From: Oceanicaulis sp. HTCC2633
Lineage (GTDB): Bacteria > Pseudomonadota > Alphaproteobacteria > Caulobacterales > Maricaulaceae
Assembly (NCBI RefSeq): GCF_000152745.1
Contig: NZ_CH672428.1
Coordinates: forward strand, 492,916-556,915
Direction of reading: 5' to 3'
Length of the DNA stretch: 64,000 bases
Below are positions 53,341 to 62,561 of the stretch, in pieces (position 1 is the stretch's first letter; every line of letters starts with the position of its first letter). The notes under the pieces were generated by a model. That model was not told where the DNA came from, ran no database searches, and was given only the letters and a program-made list of their open reading frames with translations. A program made the position numbers and the translations under genes.

Positions 53341-55461
53341 TCAGGTTTCAGAACCTCTCACCCACAAGCGTTCCCGCCGCATCGCCTGAGCGCTGCGCAT
53401 GCGCACGACCTGCCCGTCCTGAACCCAGAACTCCATTCCGCCCAATTCGGCGCGGGCGGCGTCATCCAGCACCAGCGCCCGGCATCTTCGCTTGCGCCAC
53501 GCGGAGACCTCGCCGTCAAACACGATCAGATCCGCGTAGGCACAATCCGACTCCAGTGATTCCGCAGATCCTGTGACAGCCAGCAGCAATCCCTCGGCCG
53601 TTCGACCGGTACAGCCCAGAGTGTCACAGCGGAGCGCCGCGCGTTCGGGTGTGCTGCTGACGCCTGCGCGCTGCAGGAAGACGCGCGCATCAAAGCGACC
53701 GCGCCTTCGGTCCGAGACCGCGAACTCCTCGCCCCCGCCTTCAAAACGCGCCAGCACCACGCCGCCATCGGTGATCATCATCTGGGGCGGGGTCTGGACC
53801 ATGAACAGGCCGATCGCGATCGCAATCAGCGCGCCTCCAGTCACCCGCATCCATCCGAGCCCGATCACCAGACACGCAAAGCCCAGCCCGTAGAGCGCCA
53901 CCAGCGCCGGGTCCGCAGCGTTTGCCCCCACCACGGCGCCGTCCAGAGATGACGCCCAGTAGGCGATGTCGAGCACCCGCCTCAGCCCCTGATCCATGAC
54001 CCAGAGAAAGGGCCGCTCCAGTCCCAGAGGCGAGAAGACAAGCGCCGCACCGCCAGCGGGCATGACCCAGAAGGTGAAAACCGGCATGGCCAGCAGATTG
54101 GCGATGAGCCCATAGGCGGCCATGCGCTGGAAATGGAAAATGGCGAACGCGCCTGTCGCCGCCCCGGCAATGAGGGAGGTGGCGCTGAGCCCGGCGAGCG
54201 CATCCTTCACCTTGCCGATAAGCGAAGTCGAGAAGCCGCCTTCGGGCCGCCAGCGCTTATAGGCGTCAAAGCTAGCGATCAGGGCCGCCACAGCCGAGAA
54301 GCTCATCTGGAAGCCCGGCTCGATGACGCTTTCTGGCGCGATGAGCAGGATCAGAATCGCCGCCAGCGCCAGTGAGCGCATGGAGAAGGCCTGACGGTCA
54401 AACAGGACGCCCATCAACACCACGAACGCCATGATGTAGGCGCGCTGCGTAGAGACCGCGGCGCCCGAGATGACCAGATAGAGGCTCGCCGCGATCAGCG
54501 CGCCAAGGGCGGCGGGTTTTCGCGGGTCATGGGCGCGCGCCCAGGGCTCCCACATCGCAAACCCCAGACGGATCAACCAATAGGCTCCGCCCGCGAACAG
54601 CGCCATGTGTAGGCCGGAGATCGCGAGAATATGGCCGAGCCCTGACAGGCGCAGCGCTTCGGCGTCCTCGCGGCTGACCCGGGCGCGCTCGCCAGTCAGC
54701 AATGCGGCGGCGACTGCACCGGTGCGCGGGTCTGTGCGGGACTGCAAGTGCTCGGACAAGCGCCACCGGAAACGCGCCAGGATCAGGCCAGGAGGCACAG
54801 ACGCCCCGATCTCGGCGCGCTCCAGATCTGAAATCGCGTAGCCCGTCAAACCGATCTGATCGAACCAGGCCGCACGCGCCGGATCATAGCCGCCCGCCGC
54901 CACAGGTGCAGACGGCCGTGCGAGCCGGGCGCGCACCTGAATCGCGTCGCCAGGCTCGAAACCGTCCAGTCCGGCGCGGATGCGGACCCTGTAAGGCGGC
55001 GTATCGGCATGTCCCAGCGTATGAACCCGGATCACAAGACGCGCACGACCCTCCATTCGCTCAACCCGCTCGATCCAGCCTGTGATCTGAGCGCTGCGCT
55101 CGGACTGAAAGGCCTCAAGGTTCGGCGCCCCCAAGGCGTGGGCCCTCTCGCGCGCCAAAGCGAAACCGGCAGTCAGGCCCAACATCAGCACCATCGCATA
55201 AAGGGTGACTGCGTCCCGGCGCGCGCCCCAAAGCGCCGCCGCCGACAGGCTCAGGCCCAGTCCGGCATGAACAGGCGCCAATCCAGGCTCGGAGGGCCAG
55301 GAGAAATAGGCGGCCGCTCCAATCGCCAGCGCGACCGGAGCCCACAGGATCAGACGATAGGGATCAGGTGAAGTGAGCGCCAATGGCCCGCCCAGTCCAG
55401 CCGCTACGGCTCGACGCAAGGCCGGGAATTCCCCCAAGGGTGGAAACTTTAGCGATTTCAC
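53341..55461 (-). CDS. comEC: ComEC/Rec2-family DNA-uptake channel protein
   Basis: ComEC forms the inner-membrane channel for DNA uptake in transformation. It has 706 residues. An N-terminal DUF4131-type region with helices and an OB-like segment is followed by the competence domain with LLTGERARVSREDAEALRLSGLGHILAISGLHMAL and about ten helices. The C-terminal metallo-beta-lactamase domain is reduced: the usual HxHxDH zinc motif is not seen, although VLARFEGGGEEFAVSD could be its remnant. Loss of that motif is common in alphaproteobacteria. It is divergent from gltX. Confidence 0.92.
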   Translation of the reverse strand: MKSLKFPPLGEFPALRRAVAAGLGGPLALTSPDPYRLILWAPVALAIGAAAYFSWPSEPGLAPVHAGLGLSLSAAALWGARRDAVTLYAMVLMLGLTAGFALARERAHALGAPNLEAFQSERSAQITGWIERVERMEGRARLVIRVHTLGHADTPPYRVRIRAGLDGFEPGDAIQVRARLARPSAPVAAGGYDPARAAWFDQIGLTGYAISDLERAEIGASVPPGLILARFRWRLSEHLQSRTDPRTGAVAAALLTGERARVSREDAEALRLSGLGHILAISGLHMALFAGGAYWLIRLGFAMWEPWARAHDPRKPAALGALIAASLYLVISGAAVSTQRAYIMAFVVLMGVLFDRQAFSMRSLALAAILILLIAPESVIEPGFQMSFSAVAALIASFDAYKRWRPEGGFSTSLIGKVKDALAGLSATSLIAGAATGAFAIFHFQRMAAYGLIANLLAMPVFTFWVMPAGGAALVFSPLGLERPFLWVMDQGLRRVLDIAYWASSLDGAVVGANAADPALVALYGLGFACLVIGLGWMRVTGGALIAIAIGLFMVQTPPQMMITDGGVVLARFEGGGEEFAVSDRRRGRFDARVFLQRAGVSSTPERAALRCDTLGCTGRTAEGLLLAVTGSAESLESDCAYADLIVFDGEVSAWRKRRCRALVLDDAARAELGGMEFWVQDGQVVRMRSAQAMRRERLWVRGSET

Positions 55462-55570
55462 ACCTTCATCATGGCGTGAACATCAGGCGGAGGCTATGAC
55501 GGAGACGGTTTGGCGTGCTAAAGAGCACCTCCCTTCGCACTGCAGCATGAATTCGCAATTGCAAGACACC

Positions 55571-56962
55571 ATGAAAATCATCACGCGTTTCGCGCCCTCA
55601 CCGACCGGCTATCTGCATATCGGCGGCGCGCGTACGGCGCTGTTCAACGCCCTGTTCGCCCAGGCGAATGGCGGCGAATTCAAGCTTCGTATCGAGGATA
55701 CCGACCGCGCGCGTTCGACCGACGAGACCGTTCAGGCGATTCTGGACGGGCTTAGCTGGCTGGGTCTGAAATGGGATGGCGAGGCGGTCTCGCAATTCGC
55801 CCGCGCCGACCGTCACCGTGACGTCGTGGACGCCCTGATCGAAAAAGGCGCCGCCTTTCGCTGCTATTGCACCCCGGAAGAAACCGAGGCCCTGCGCGAA
55901 CAGGCCTTCGCCGAGGGCCGCGCCCTGCGCTCGCCCTGGCGTGATCGCGACGCCTCTGATGCGCCCGCCCATACGCCTTTCGTCGTCCGCTTCCGCGCCG
56001 CCGATACCGACACCGTGATCGAGGATGCGGTTCAGGGCCAGGTCCGCTGGGGCGCCAAGGAGTTTGACGATCTCGTCCTGCTGCGCGGCGATGGCAATCC
56101 GACCTATAATCTCGCCGTGGTGGTCGATGACCATGATATGGGCGTCACCCACATCATCCGCGGCGATGATCACCTGACCAATGCGGGTCGTCAGACCCAG
56201 ATCTATCAGGCGATGGGCTGGGAGATTCCGGTCTTTGCCCACATCCCGCTGATCCATGGGCCCGATGGCAAGAAGCTGTCCAAGCGCCATGGCGCACTGG
56301 GCGTCGAAGCCTATCGCGATATGGGCTATCTGCCCGAAGGCCTGCGCAATTATCTGCTGCGGCTGGGCTGGTCCAAGGGCGATCAGGAATATTTCACCGA
56401 CGCCGAGATGGCCGCGGCCTTCGACCTCAAGGGTCTGGGCAAGGCCCCGGCGCGGCTCGATTTTGACAAGATGTCGAGCGTGAACGCCTGGCATATGAAA
56501 CGCGCCGAGGATGCGCGTCTGACGGATCTGCTCTGGGACCGCCTTCAAGGCCGCGACGATCTGCGTCTTGATGATCAGGCGAAAGTCTGGGTTTCTTCAG
56601 CGATGAAAGTGCTGAAAGAACGCGCGGCGACCCTCGCAGAGCTGGAGGATCAAACCTATTTCCTTATTCGTCCGCGCCCGATCGAACTGACGGGCAAGTC
56701 CGCCAAGGCGATCAATGATGACGCCCGGGCGCGGCTGTCGCGTCTTGCGGACGTGCTAAGGGATACGCCGGACTGGACCGAGGCGGCTTTGGGCGATGTG
56801 CTTAACGCTTTCGCAGAGGCTGAGGAGGTTGGCTTCGGCAAGGTGGGTCAACCGCTTCGAGCGGCCCTCACCGGCGGCGCGCCAGCGCCGGACATGAGTT
56901 TCGTACTGGCTGTTCTGGGACGCGATGAGGTTCTGGATCGGCTCAATGACGTGATGGACTAG
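55571..56962 (+). CDS. gltX: Glutamyl-tRNA synthetase
   Basis: This class I synthetase charges tRNA-Glu. It has about 463 residues. It shows the HIGH motif as [18 protein letters not shown] and the KMSKS loop as [11 protein letters not shown]. The frame is open from 55373; ATG 55571 gives the conserved [13 protein letters not shown], and ATG 55547 is an alternative eight residues longer. Neither has a strong ribosome site. It leads to gltA after 56 bases. Confidence 0.97.
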   Translation: MKIITRFAPSPTGYLHIGGARTALFNALFAQANGGEFKLRIEDTDRARSTDETVQAILDGLSWLGLKWDGEAVSQFARADRHRDVVDALIEKGAAFRCYCTPEETEALREQAFAEGRALRSPWRDRDASDAPAHTPFVVRFRAADTDTVIEDAVQGQVRWGAKEFDDLVLLRGDGNPTYNLAVVVDDHDMGVTHIIRGDDHLTNAGRQTQIYQAMGWEIPVFAHIPLIHGPDGKKLSKRHGALGVEAYRDMGYLPEGLRNYLLRLGWSKGDQEYFTDAEMAAAFDLKGLGKAPARLDFDKMSSVNAWHMKRAEDARLTDLLWDRLQGRDDLRLDDQAKVWVSSAMKVLKERAATLAELEDQTYFLIRPRPIELTGKSAKAINDDARARLSRLADVLRDTPDWTEAALGDVLNAFAEAEEVGFGKVGQPLRAALTGGAPAPDMSFVLAVLGRDEVLDRLNDVMD

Positions 56963-57018
56963 GCCGCGCCCCTATTCAGGCCGCGTCCGTCATGACCCAC
57001 ACAAAAGGGGTTGGAGAT

Positions 57019-58323
57019 ATGGAAAACAAGATTCAACCGAAAGGTTCCGCGCAACTGTCGATTAACGGCGAGACCTATGACCTGCCTGTGTATGGCGGCT
57101 CGCTGGGTCCGGACGTGATCGACATCCGCGCGCTGTACAAGAATGCGGGCGTTTTCACCTTTGACCCCGGCTTCACCTCCACCGCGTCATGCGAAAGCCA
57201 GATCACCTATATCGATGGCGATGAAGGCACGCTTCTGTATCGCGGTTATCCGATCGATCAGCTGGCCGACAACGCCAGCTTCATCGAAGTGGCCTATCTG
57301 CTGCAAAACGGTGAGCTGCCGAACGCCAAGGAACTCGAAGAGTTTGACTGGACGATCCGCCGCCACACCATGCTGCATGACCAGTTCGACCAGTTCTTCC
57401 GCGGCTTCCGCCGTGACGCCCACCCGATGGCGATCATGGTCGGAACGGTTGGCGCGCTGTCGGCCTTCTATCATGACTCCACGGACGTCAATGACCCGCA
57501 GGCCCGCCTGATCGCGTCCCACCGCATGATCGCCAAGATGCCGACCATCGCGGCACGCGCCTACAAATACCACATCGGCCAGCCCTTCGTGGCGCCGCAG
57601 AACGATCTCGACTATGCGTCGAACTTCCTGCAGATGTGCTTTGCTGTCCCGGCGGAAAAATACGAGGTGTCTCCGACCCTCGCCCGCGCCATGGACAAGA
57701 TCTTCACCCTGCACGCCGACCACGAACAGAACGCGTCGACCTCGACCGTGCGTCTGGCCGGCTCTTCGGGCGCCAATCCGTTCGCCTGCATCGCAGCCGG
57801 CATCGCCTCGCTGTGGGGCCCGGCCCATGGCGGCGCGAACGAAGCGGCTCTGAACATGCTGCGTGAGATCGGCTCGGTGGACAATATCCCCGAATATGTC
57901 GCGAAAGCCAAAGACAAGAACGATCCGTTCCGTCTGATGGGCTTTGGTCACCGCGTGTACAAGAACTATGACCCGCGCGCCAAGGTGATGCGCGAGACCT
58001 GCCACGCCGTGCTTGACGAGCTTGGCGTGCGCAATGATCCGCTGCTGGCTGTCGCCATGGAGCTGGAGAAGATCGCACTCGAGGACGAGTACTTCGTCGA
58101 GAAGAAGCTCTATCCGAACATCGACTTCTATTCGGGCATCACCCTGAAGGCGATGGGCTTCCCGACCGAGATGTTCACCGTGCTGTTCGCCCTGGCCCGC
58201 ACCGTCGGCTGGATCGCGCAATGGTCGGAAATGATCGAGGATCCGAGCCAGAAGATCGGTCGTCCGCGTCAGGCCTTCACCGGCGCGACGCAGCGCGATT
58301 TCGTGGCGATCGACAAGCGCTAG
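57019..58323 (+). CDS. gltA: Citrate synthase
   Basis: Citrate synthase condenses acetyl-CoA with oxaloacetate at the entry to the TCA cycle. The 434-residue type II enzyme has [20 protein letters not shown], catalytic His in [15 protein letters not shown] and [28 protein letters not shown], and the catalytic Asp in [10 protein letters not shown]. The frame starts at ATG 56992, but ATG 57019, with AAAAGGGG eight bases before, matches the family. It has a strong terminator after it. Confidence 0.98.
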   Translation: MENKIQPKGSAQLSINGETYDLPVYGGSLGPDVIDIRALYKNAGVFTFDPGFTSTASCESQITYIDGDEGTLLYRGYPIDQLADNASFIEVAYLLQNGELPNAKELEEFDWTIRRHTMLHDQFDQFFRGFRRDAHPMAIMVGTVGALSAFYHDSTDVNDPQARLIASHRMIAKMPTIAARAYKYHIGQPFVAPQNDLDYASNFLQMCFAVPAEKYEVSPTLARAMDKIFTLHADHEQNASTSTVRLAGSSGANPFACIAAGIASLWGPAHGGANEAALNMLREIGSVDNIPEYVAKAKDKNDPFRLMGFGHRVYKNYDPRAKVMRETCHAVLDELGVRNDPLLAVAMELEKIALEDEYFVEKKLYPNIDFYSGITLKAMGFPTEMFTVLFALARTVGWIAQWSEMIEDPSQKIGRPRQAFTGATQRDFVAIDKR

Positions 58324-58348
58324 ACGCTCTCGACACCAAGACAAAAAG

Positions 58349-58380
58349 AACCGGCGAAGCAAGTGCTTCGCCGGTTTTCC
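58349..58380 (+). terminator. Rho-independent terminator of gltA
   Basis: AACCGGCGAAGCA (58349-58361) pairs over 13 bases with its inverted copy at 58364-58376, leaving a minimal two-base spacer, and is followed by TTTTCC. It starts 26 bases after the gltA stop. On the minus strand, T5 lies near its other end, so it could also end the XRE gene transcript coming from the right. Confidence 0.9.
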
Positions 58381-58392
58381 TTTGTCTGCACA

Positions 58393-58623
58393 TCAGCTTT
58401 GCAGGGGGCCGAAACCCTGCCGGGAAAACAGAGCGTCCAGCCCCACGCCCAGCGTTTCGGACAGTCTCAACGCCACTTCGATGGTGGGATTGAACTGACC
58501 CCGCTCGATCGCCCCGATCGTTTGGGGATGGACCTGCACCCGTGTGGCGAGCTCCTGTCGGGAAAGACCGCAATCCACGCGATAGGTCTTCACACGGTTC
58601 TGGAAATTCACAGGCTCAGCCAT
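58393..58623 (-). CDS. Small XRE-family transcriptional regulator
   Basis: This 76-residue protein is a bare helix-turn-helix domain. It has VKTYRVDCGLSRQELATRVQVHPQTIGAIERGQFNPTIEV in outline, with the scaffold helix and recognition helix (HPQTIGAIERG) clear. The frame opens at 58656, but ATG 58623 starts MAEPVNFQNR. It overlaps the upstream membrane-protein gene by eight bases. A 30-bp perfect palindrome before that gene is its likely operator. Confidence 0.85.
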   Translation of the reverse strand: MAEPVNFQNRVKTYRVDCGLSRQELATRVQVHPQTIGAIERGQFNPTIEVALRLSETLGVGLDALFSRQGFGPLQS

Positions 58624-59173
58624 GACTGTCCTCGTCCTCCAGACCGTCAAAGTCAAAGTCGGACGGGCGCAAGGCCCAGGCCAGGATCAGTTGCGGCCCG
58701 GCGATGACGAGCGAGACGCCGATAACCCCCACGGACAGGACGTAAGCGGCCGGCAGCGGGCTCACACCCACGGCCGTGATCAGCACGAGCACGATGAGGG
58801 CCAGCTTCAAGCCCCGTCGCGTGGCCATGCTCACCAAAGCCTGCTGACGTTCGTCATGGGGTTCACCGGGCAAGGAAAAGGCCGGGCGGCTCGCCAGAAA
58901 CAGGTTGCGATCAAGCCGCATCGCGAGAAACACGAAGACGAACAATAGCGGCGACAGGGTGGTGACAGAGTTCGTCAGGCCCTCACCCTCTGTCAGCACT
59001 CCGGCGACGCCGTCGAGCACCACGCCAAGCGCAAGCGCGATCACCCCCATCAACACCATGATGCAAATGACCAGCGTCCGGCGCTTGGACACTGACGCCC
59101 AGTTCTTCGCCTTTTGCGGATCATCATCCGCATCAGCGATATGAAAGGCGTGCAAGGGACCGCGTACTGACAT
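58616..59173 (-). CDS. Four-helix membrane protein paired with the XRE regulator
   Basis: This 185-residue protein has four predicted membrane helices (about 36-58, 72-92, 120-140, 143-165) and a charged, Asp/Glu-rich C-terminal tail. AAGGAGG stands seven bases before ATG 59173. XRE plus membrane protein pairs of this size (DUF2178-like) are widespread, and the membrane protein is thought to modulate the regulator; the family label is tentative. It is the first gene of the pair, directly behind the palindrome. Confidence 0.75.
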   Translation of the reverse strand: MSVRGPLHAFHIADADDDPQKAKNWASVSKRRTLVICIMVLMGVIALALGVVLDGVAGVLTEGEGLTNSVTTLSPLLFVFVFLAMRLDRNLFLASRPAFSLPGEPHDERQQALVSMATRRGLKLALIVLVLITAVGVSPLPAAYVLSVGVIGVSLVIAGPQLILAWALRPSDFDFDGLEDEDSHG

Positions 59174-59193
59174 GACTTCCTCCTTAATACAAA

Positions 59194-59223
59194 GCATAAC
59201 GTAGCATATATGCTACGTTATGC
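59194..59223. promoter_or_regulatory. 30-bp perfect palindrome upstream of the membrane/XRE pair
   Basis: The half-site GCATAACGTAGCATA (59194-59208) is followed directly by its perfect reverse complement up to 59223. It ends 20 bases before the start codon of the membrane-protein gene, so it covers the likely promoter. A site this long and symmetrical suits binding of one or two dimers of the XRE protein encoded in the same operon. Confidence 0.8.
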
Positions 59224-59260
59224 AATGCATTGCTTCTGCTATGAGAGTTCGGCAAACAAG

Positions 59261-60451
59261 TTAGGAAGTTACGAGGCCCAGTATCGCTTGAGCGGCGTTG
59301 ACCGAGGGCGAGCCGCCAGCGCCGCGCATGTGCTCGGTGACCTCACGCAACCGTTTGGACACATCGGCCCGGCGTCCAGCGTCATCCAGCAACTCGCCGA
59401 CGCTTTGCGCCAGCACGTCCCCGCGGCACCGCGTCTGGACATGTTCGGGGATCAGCATTTCATCCGCCGCAATATTGGCGAGCGAAATGTATTTCGATTT
59501 CATCAGGAAGAACCGCGCCGCCGCCCAGGCGAGCCAGCCCAGCCGGTAGGCCGCCACGGTCGGCACGCCCAACCTCGCCAGTTCCAGCGTCACGGTGCCC
59601 GAGCAGGCCAGCGCCGCATCGGCGGCATGGAAGGCGTCTCGCCGCTCATCACTCTCGACCACGATCAGATCCGCAAAGGCCGGCTCCGCTGCAATCATCT
59701 CCTGCGCCTGAGCCGCGATGGAGGATGCGAGCGGGGTGACGAATTTCAGGCCCGGGCGGTCGGCTTTCAGTCGTTTCACCGCGTCGGCGAAGCGCGGGAA
59801 CAGGCGCGTGAGCTCGGACTTGCGGCTGCCAAAGAGAATGAGAAGAAGCGGATCCGTCTCTGCAACCCCATGGCGCGCCCGGAAGGCGGGCCCGTCACCG
59901 CTGAGATCGCGCTCCAGCGCCGGATTGCCCACAAAGGTCACATCCATGCCGTGCTCGGTGAAATAGGGCGCGTCAAAGGGATGGATCGCCAGCAAATGAT
60001 CAAAGGTGTCAGCCGCCACCTTGGCGCGCTCCCGTCGGGCGGCGAAGACCTGCGGCGCGACGTACTTGATCAGCGGCGTGTCAGGCAGGACCTCACGCAG
60101 TTTCCAGGCCGCGCGTAGCATGAACCCCCAGGAATCGATGAGAATGACGGCGTCGGCCTCAAAGGCTTTTGCGGCGTCTGCGGTTTCCTGCGCGCGTTGA
60201 TGAACGAGGTTGATGATCTTCAGCCCATCAAACAGGCCAAAGACCGAAAGCTCTGAAATATCAAAGGGCGAGAGTGCGCCGCGTCTGGCCATTTCCGGGC
60301 CTCCGACTCCTGCGATTTCCACATCCGGTCGAAGCGCGCGCAGCGCGTCCATGAGATCGCCCGCGAGCGCATCACCGGATGGCTCTGCAGCGACGAGGAA
60401 GATCCGCGGTGCTCTCGCCAGATCTGATGGGGTTTCAGGCGTTTGCGTCAT
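59261..60451 (-). CDS. lpxB: Lipid A disaccharide synthase
   Basis: LpxB joins lipid X with UDP-diacylglucosamine to form the lipid A disaccharide. About 396 residues of a GT-B glycosyltransferase: IFLVAAEPSGDALAGDLM at the start, VGGPEMARRG, PLIKYVAPQVFAARRERA, and ILFGSRKSEL before the donor site. ATG 60463 and ATG 60451 are both possible; both overlap the end of lpxI. It is the last gene of the lipid A cluster. Confidence 0.96.
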   Translation of the reverse strand: MTQTPETPSDLARAPRIFLVAAEPSGDALAGDLMDALRALRPDVEIAGVGGPEMARRGALSPFDISELSVFGLFDGLKIINLVHQRAQETADAAKAFEADAVILIDSWGFMLRAAWKLREVLPDTPLIKYVAPQVFAARRERAKVAADTFDHLLAIHPFDAPYFTEHGMDVTFVGNPALERDLSGDGPAFRARHGVAETDPLLLILFGSRKSELTRLFPRFADAVKRLKADRPGLKFVTPLASSIAAQAQEMIAAEPAFADLIVVESDERRDAFHAADAALACSGTVTLELARLGVPTVAAYRLGWLAWAAARFFLMKSKYISLANIAADEMLIPEHVQTRCRGDVLAQSVGELLDDAGRRADVSKRLREVTEHMRGAGGSPSVNAAQAILGLVTS

Positions 60452-61298
60452 CCGCTGGCCCATCCATCTCTACAGCCCATACCGCCAGGCCCGCCGCGTC
60501 AGCCGCCTGACCGACCGCTTCGCGGCCCAGCACCATTGCGCCGCCCGCCGGGATCACGATGCCGGCCAGCCCGGCCCTGGCCGCGCCCTGCACGGTCGAC
60601 ACGCCGATGACCGGCAGATCAATGCGGCGCTCCTGACCCGGCTTGGGTCGCTTGGCGAGCACTCCCGAGCGGTTGAGCTCATCGCCCCGCAATTCGGCCG
60701 GCAGGCCTGCGACCCGGGCCAGCATCTGATCGGTGCCTTCCTGCGCCTCAACGGCCAGCACCAACCCCTTGCAAACCACGGCCCCTTGCCCGATATCCTC
60801 AGCGCCCGTAACGCCCGCGACATGCAACGCCTTCTTGGCGTCAGCCTCGGCAATGGCGTCAGGTCTGATCGAGCCGATCAGCCCGGGCTCCACCAGAAGC
60901 TCGTCTGCGATGTCATTGGCGCCAATCACCGTGAAACCCTCTTTTTCAAAGAAGCCCACGATCACCCTCAACAGAGCGTCATCGCCACGCGCCGCTGCTG
61001 CCAGCGCCTGAGGCAGGAAGGCCATGCCCTTGAGATCGGGTTTCAGCGCCGAGAAATCCGGCCGCGTCACAATGCCGGCAAAGCAGACGGCGTCGCAATC
61101 GGCCTGACGCAGATCCTTCACCACCTGTCCCAGCTGGGCGATGCCGCGAATGACCGGGCTGTCATAGCGCGTGGGATCGGCGAACCCCTTGAGAGCGATC
61201 ACGCAGGCCAGTCGATCGCCTGTCTGCGCCGCACGCGCCACATAGACGGGCAGATCCCCGCCCCCGGCGATCAGCCCGAGACGCTGGTAGACCGCCAC
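60435..61298 (-). CDS. lpxI: UDP-2,3-diacylglucosamine hydrolase LpxI
   Basis: LpxI releases lipid X from UDP-diacylglucosamine and replaces LpxH in alphaproteobacteria. It has 287 residues. It begins LGLIAGGGDLPVYVARAA, with LKGFADP, GQVVKDLRQADCDAVCFAG, and a C-terminal GIVIPAGGAMVLG. The start is GTG 61298, two bases after the lpxA stop. The lpxA-lpxI-lpxB order is the standard one. Confidence 0.95.
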   Translation of the reverse strand: MAVYQRLGLIAGGGDLPVYVARAAQTGDRLACVIALKGFADPTRYDSPVIRGIAQLGQVVKDLRQADCDAVCFAGIVTRPDFSALKPDLKGMAFLPQALAAAARGDDALLRVIVGFFEKEGFTVIGANDIADELLVEPGLIGSIRPDAIAEADAKKALHVAGVTGAEDIGQGAVVCKGLVLAVEAQEGTDQMLARVAGLPAELRGDELNRSGVLAKRPKPGQERRIDLPVIGVSTVQGAARAGLAGIVIPAGGAMVLGREAVGQAADAAGLAVWAVEMDGPADDANA

Positions 61299-61300
61299 AC

Positions 61301-62092
61301 CTAGCGCCCTTCCGGCGAGCAGAGCGGGCGCTTGGCCGGCGTGCGGATGAACTCGACGATGTCCATGACTTCCGGCCGGTTCTCGAACAGTCGCGCCGCA
61401 TCCTCGACCCGTTCGTGGAACGCGCCTTCATTGGCGAAGACCAGACGATAGGCGGCGCGCAGATCGTGGATGGCGTCCCGCGAGAAGCCGCGGCGCTTGA
61501 GACCCACAAGGTTCAGCCCGGCCAGCGCGCCCAGATTGTCCACCATGCCATAGGGGATGACATCGCCTGTCACCGGCGCTCCGCCGCCGATGAAGGCGTA
61601 TTTGCCGATCCGGCACTGCTGGTGCAGCGCCGAGAGGCCGCCCATGATCACATAGTCGGCGACCGAGGAATCCCCGCCCAGCGTGGCGTTGTTGGCGAAC
61701 ACAACATGGTTGCCGACGGTGCAGTCATGGGCGACGTGCGCGCCGACCATGAAGAAGTTGTTTGAACCGACCTTGGTGATCCCCTTCGCGCCTTCCGTGC
61801 CCATATGCATGGTCACGTGCTCGCGCAGGGTGTTGTTGTCACCGATGATCAGACGCACATCGCCGCCCTTGAACTTGAAGTCCTGGGGCGGCTCGCCAAG
61901 CGCGACAAAGGGGTGGATCTTGCAATCCGCGCCAACTTCCAGATTGCCGTTCAGGCTGACATGGGAATGCAGTCGCGTGCGGTCTCCGATCTGAACGTTC
62001 GGACCGACAACGCAATACGGACCAATCTCGACGCCTTCGCCCAGGCGGGCGCTCTCGTCCACGATGGCGGTCGGGTGAATGCTGGTGGTCAT
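61301..62092 (-). CDS. lpxA: UDP-N-acetylglucosamine acyltransferase
   Basis: LpxA transfers the first 3-hydroxyacyl chain in lipid A synthesis. It has 263 residues with the left-handed beta-helix hexapeptide repeats from the start (SIHPTAIVDESARLGEGVEIG), catalytic His in MVGAHVAHDCTVG, and a helical C-terminal part beginning LVGLKRRGFS. Confidence 0.97.
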   Translation of the reverse strand: MTTSIHPTAIVDESARLGEGVEIGPYCVVGPNVQIGDRTRLHSHVSLNGNLEVGADCKIHPFVALGEPPQDFKFKGGDVRLIIGDNNTLREHVTMHMGTEGAKGITKVGSNNFFMVGAHVAHDCTVGNHVVFANNATLGGDSSVADYVIMGGLSALHQQCRIGKYAFIGGGAPVTGDVIPYGMVDNLGALAGLNLVGLKRRGFSRDAIHDLRAAYRLVFANEGAFHERVEDAARLFENRPEVMDIVEFIRTPAKRPLCSPEGR

Positions 62093-62102
62093 GTGAACTC
62101 CG

Positions 62103-62561
62103 TCAGGCTTCGCGCGGCGCAGACGTGGCCGAGAAGGTCGCGTCCGCGCATCTCACGCCATTCACGCGCGCCTCGCCCTTGAACTTGAAAACGCCGCGGC
62201 GATTGGCGGTGACTTCGACCGGCATTTCAAGCACGTCGCCAGGGCGCACGGGGCGCCGGAACTTCGCCTGCTCCACACCCATGAAATAGATCAGCGTATT
62301 GGAAATATCCGCATCAAGCGTCTTGGACATCAGGATCGCGCCGGTCTGGGCCATCGCCTCGATGATCAGGACGCCCGGCATCACCGGGTTTTCAGGAAAA
62401 TGCCCCTGAAAATGCGGCTCGGCGGCAGACACGCATTTGAAACCGACAATGGACTCGCCTGGCACATAGCGCTCAGCGCGGTCCACCAGCAGAAAGGGAT
62501 AGCGGTGCGGCAAGCGGCGCAGGATTTCGTCGGGCCCGATCGCGGTCTCAAGATCACTCAT
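62103..62561 (-). CDS. fabZ: 3-hydroxyacyl-ACP dehydratase FabZ
   Basis: FabZ removes water in fatty-acid elongation. It has 152 residues: LPHRYPFLLVDR at the start, the catalytic His in FQGHFPENPVMPGVLIIEA with the catalytic Glu of IIEAMAQ. Its ATG overlaps the lpxD stop by one base. A fabZ between lpxD and lpxA is the rule in proteobacteria. Confidence 0.98.
   Translation of the reverse strand: MSDLETAIGPDEILRRLPHRYPFLLVDRAERYVPGESIVGFKCVSAAEPHFQGHFPENPVMPGVLIIEAMAQTGAILMSKTLDADISNTLIYFMGVEQAKFRRPVRPGDVLEMPVEVTANRRGVFKFKGEARVNGVRCADATFSATSAPREA

Noticed and set aside
57187-58362. A 391-codon frame opposite gltA
   Set aside because: gltA is certain from its motifs; the opposite frame is an artefact of high GC at third positions.
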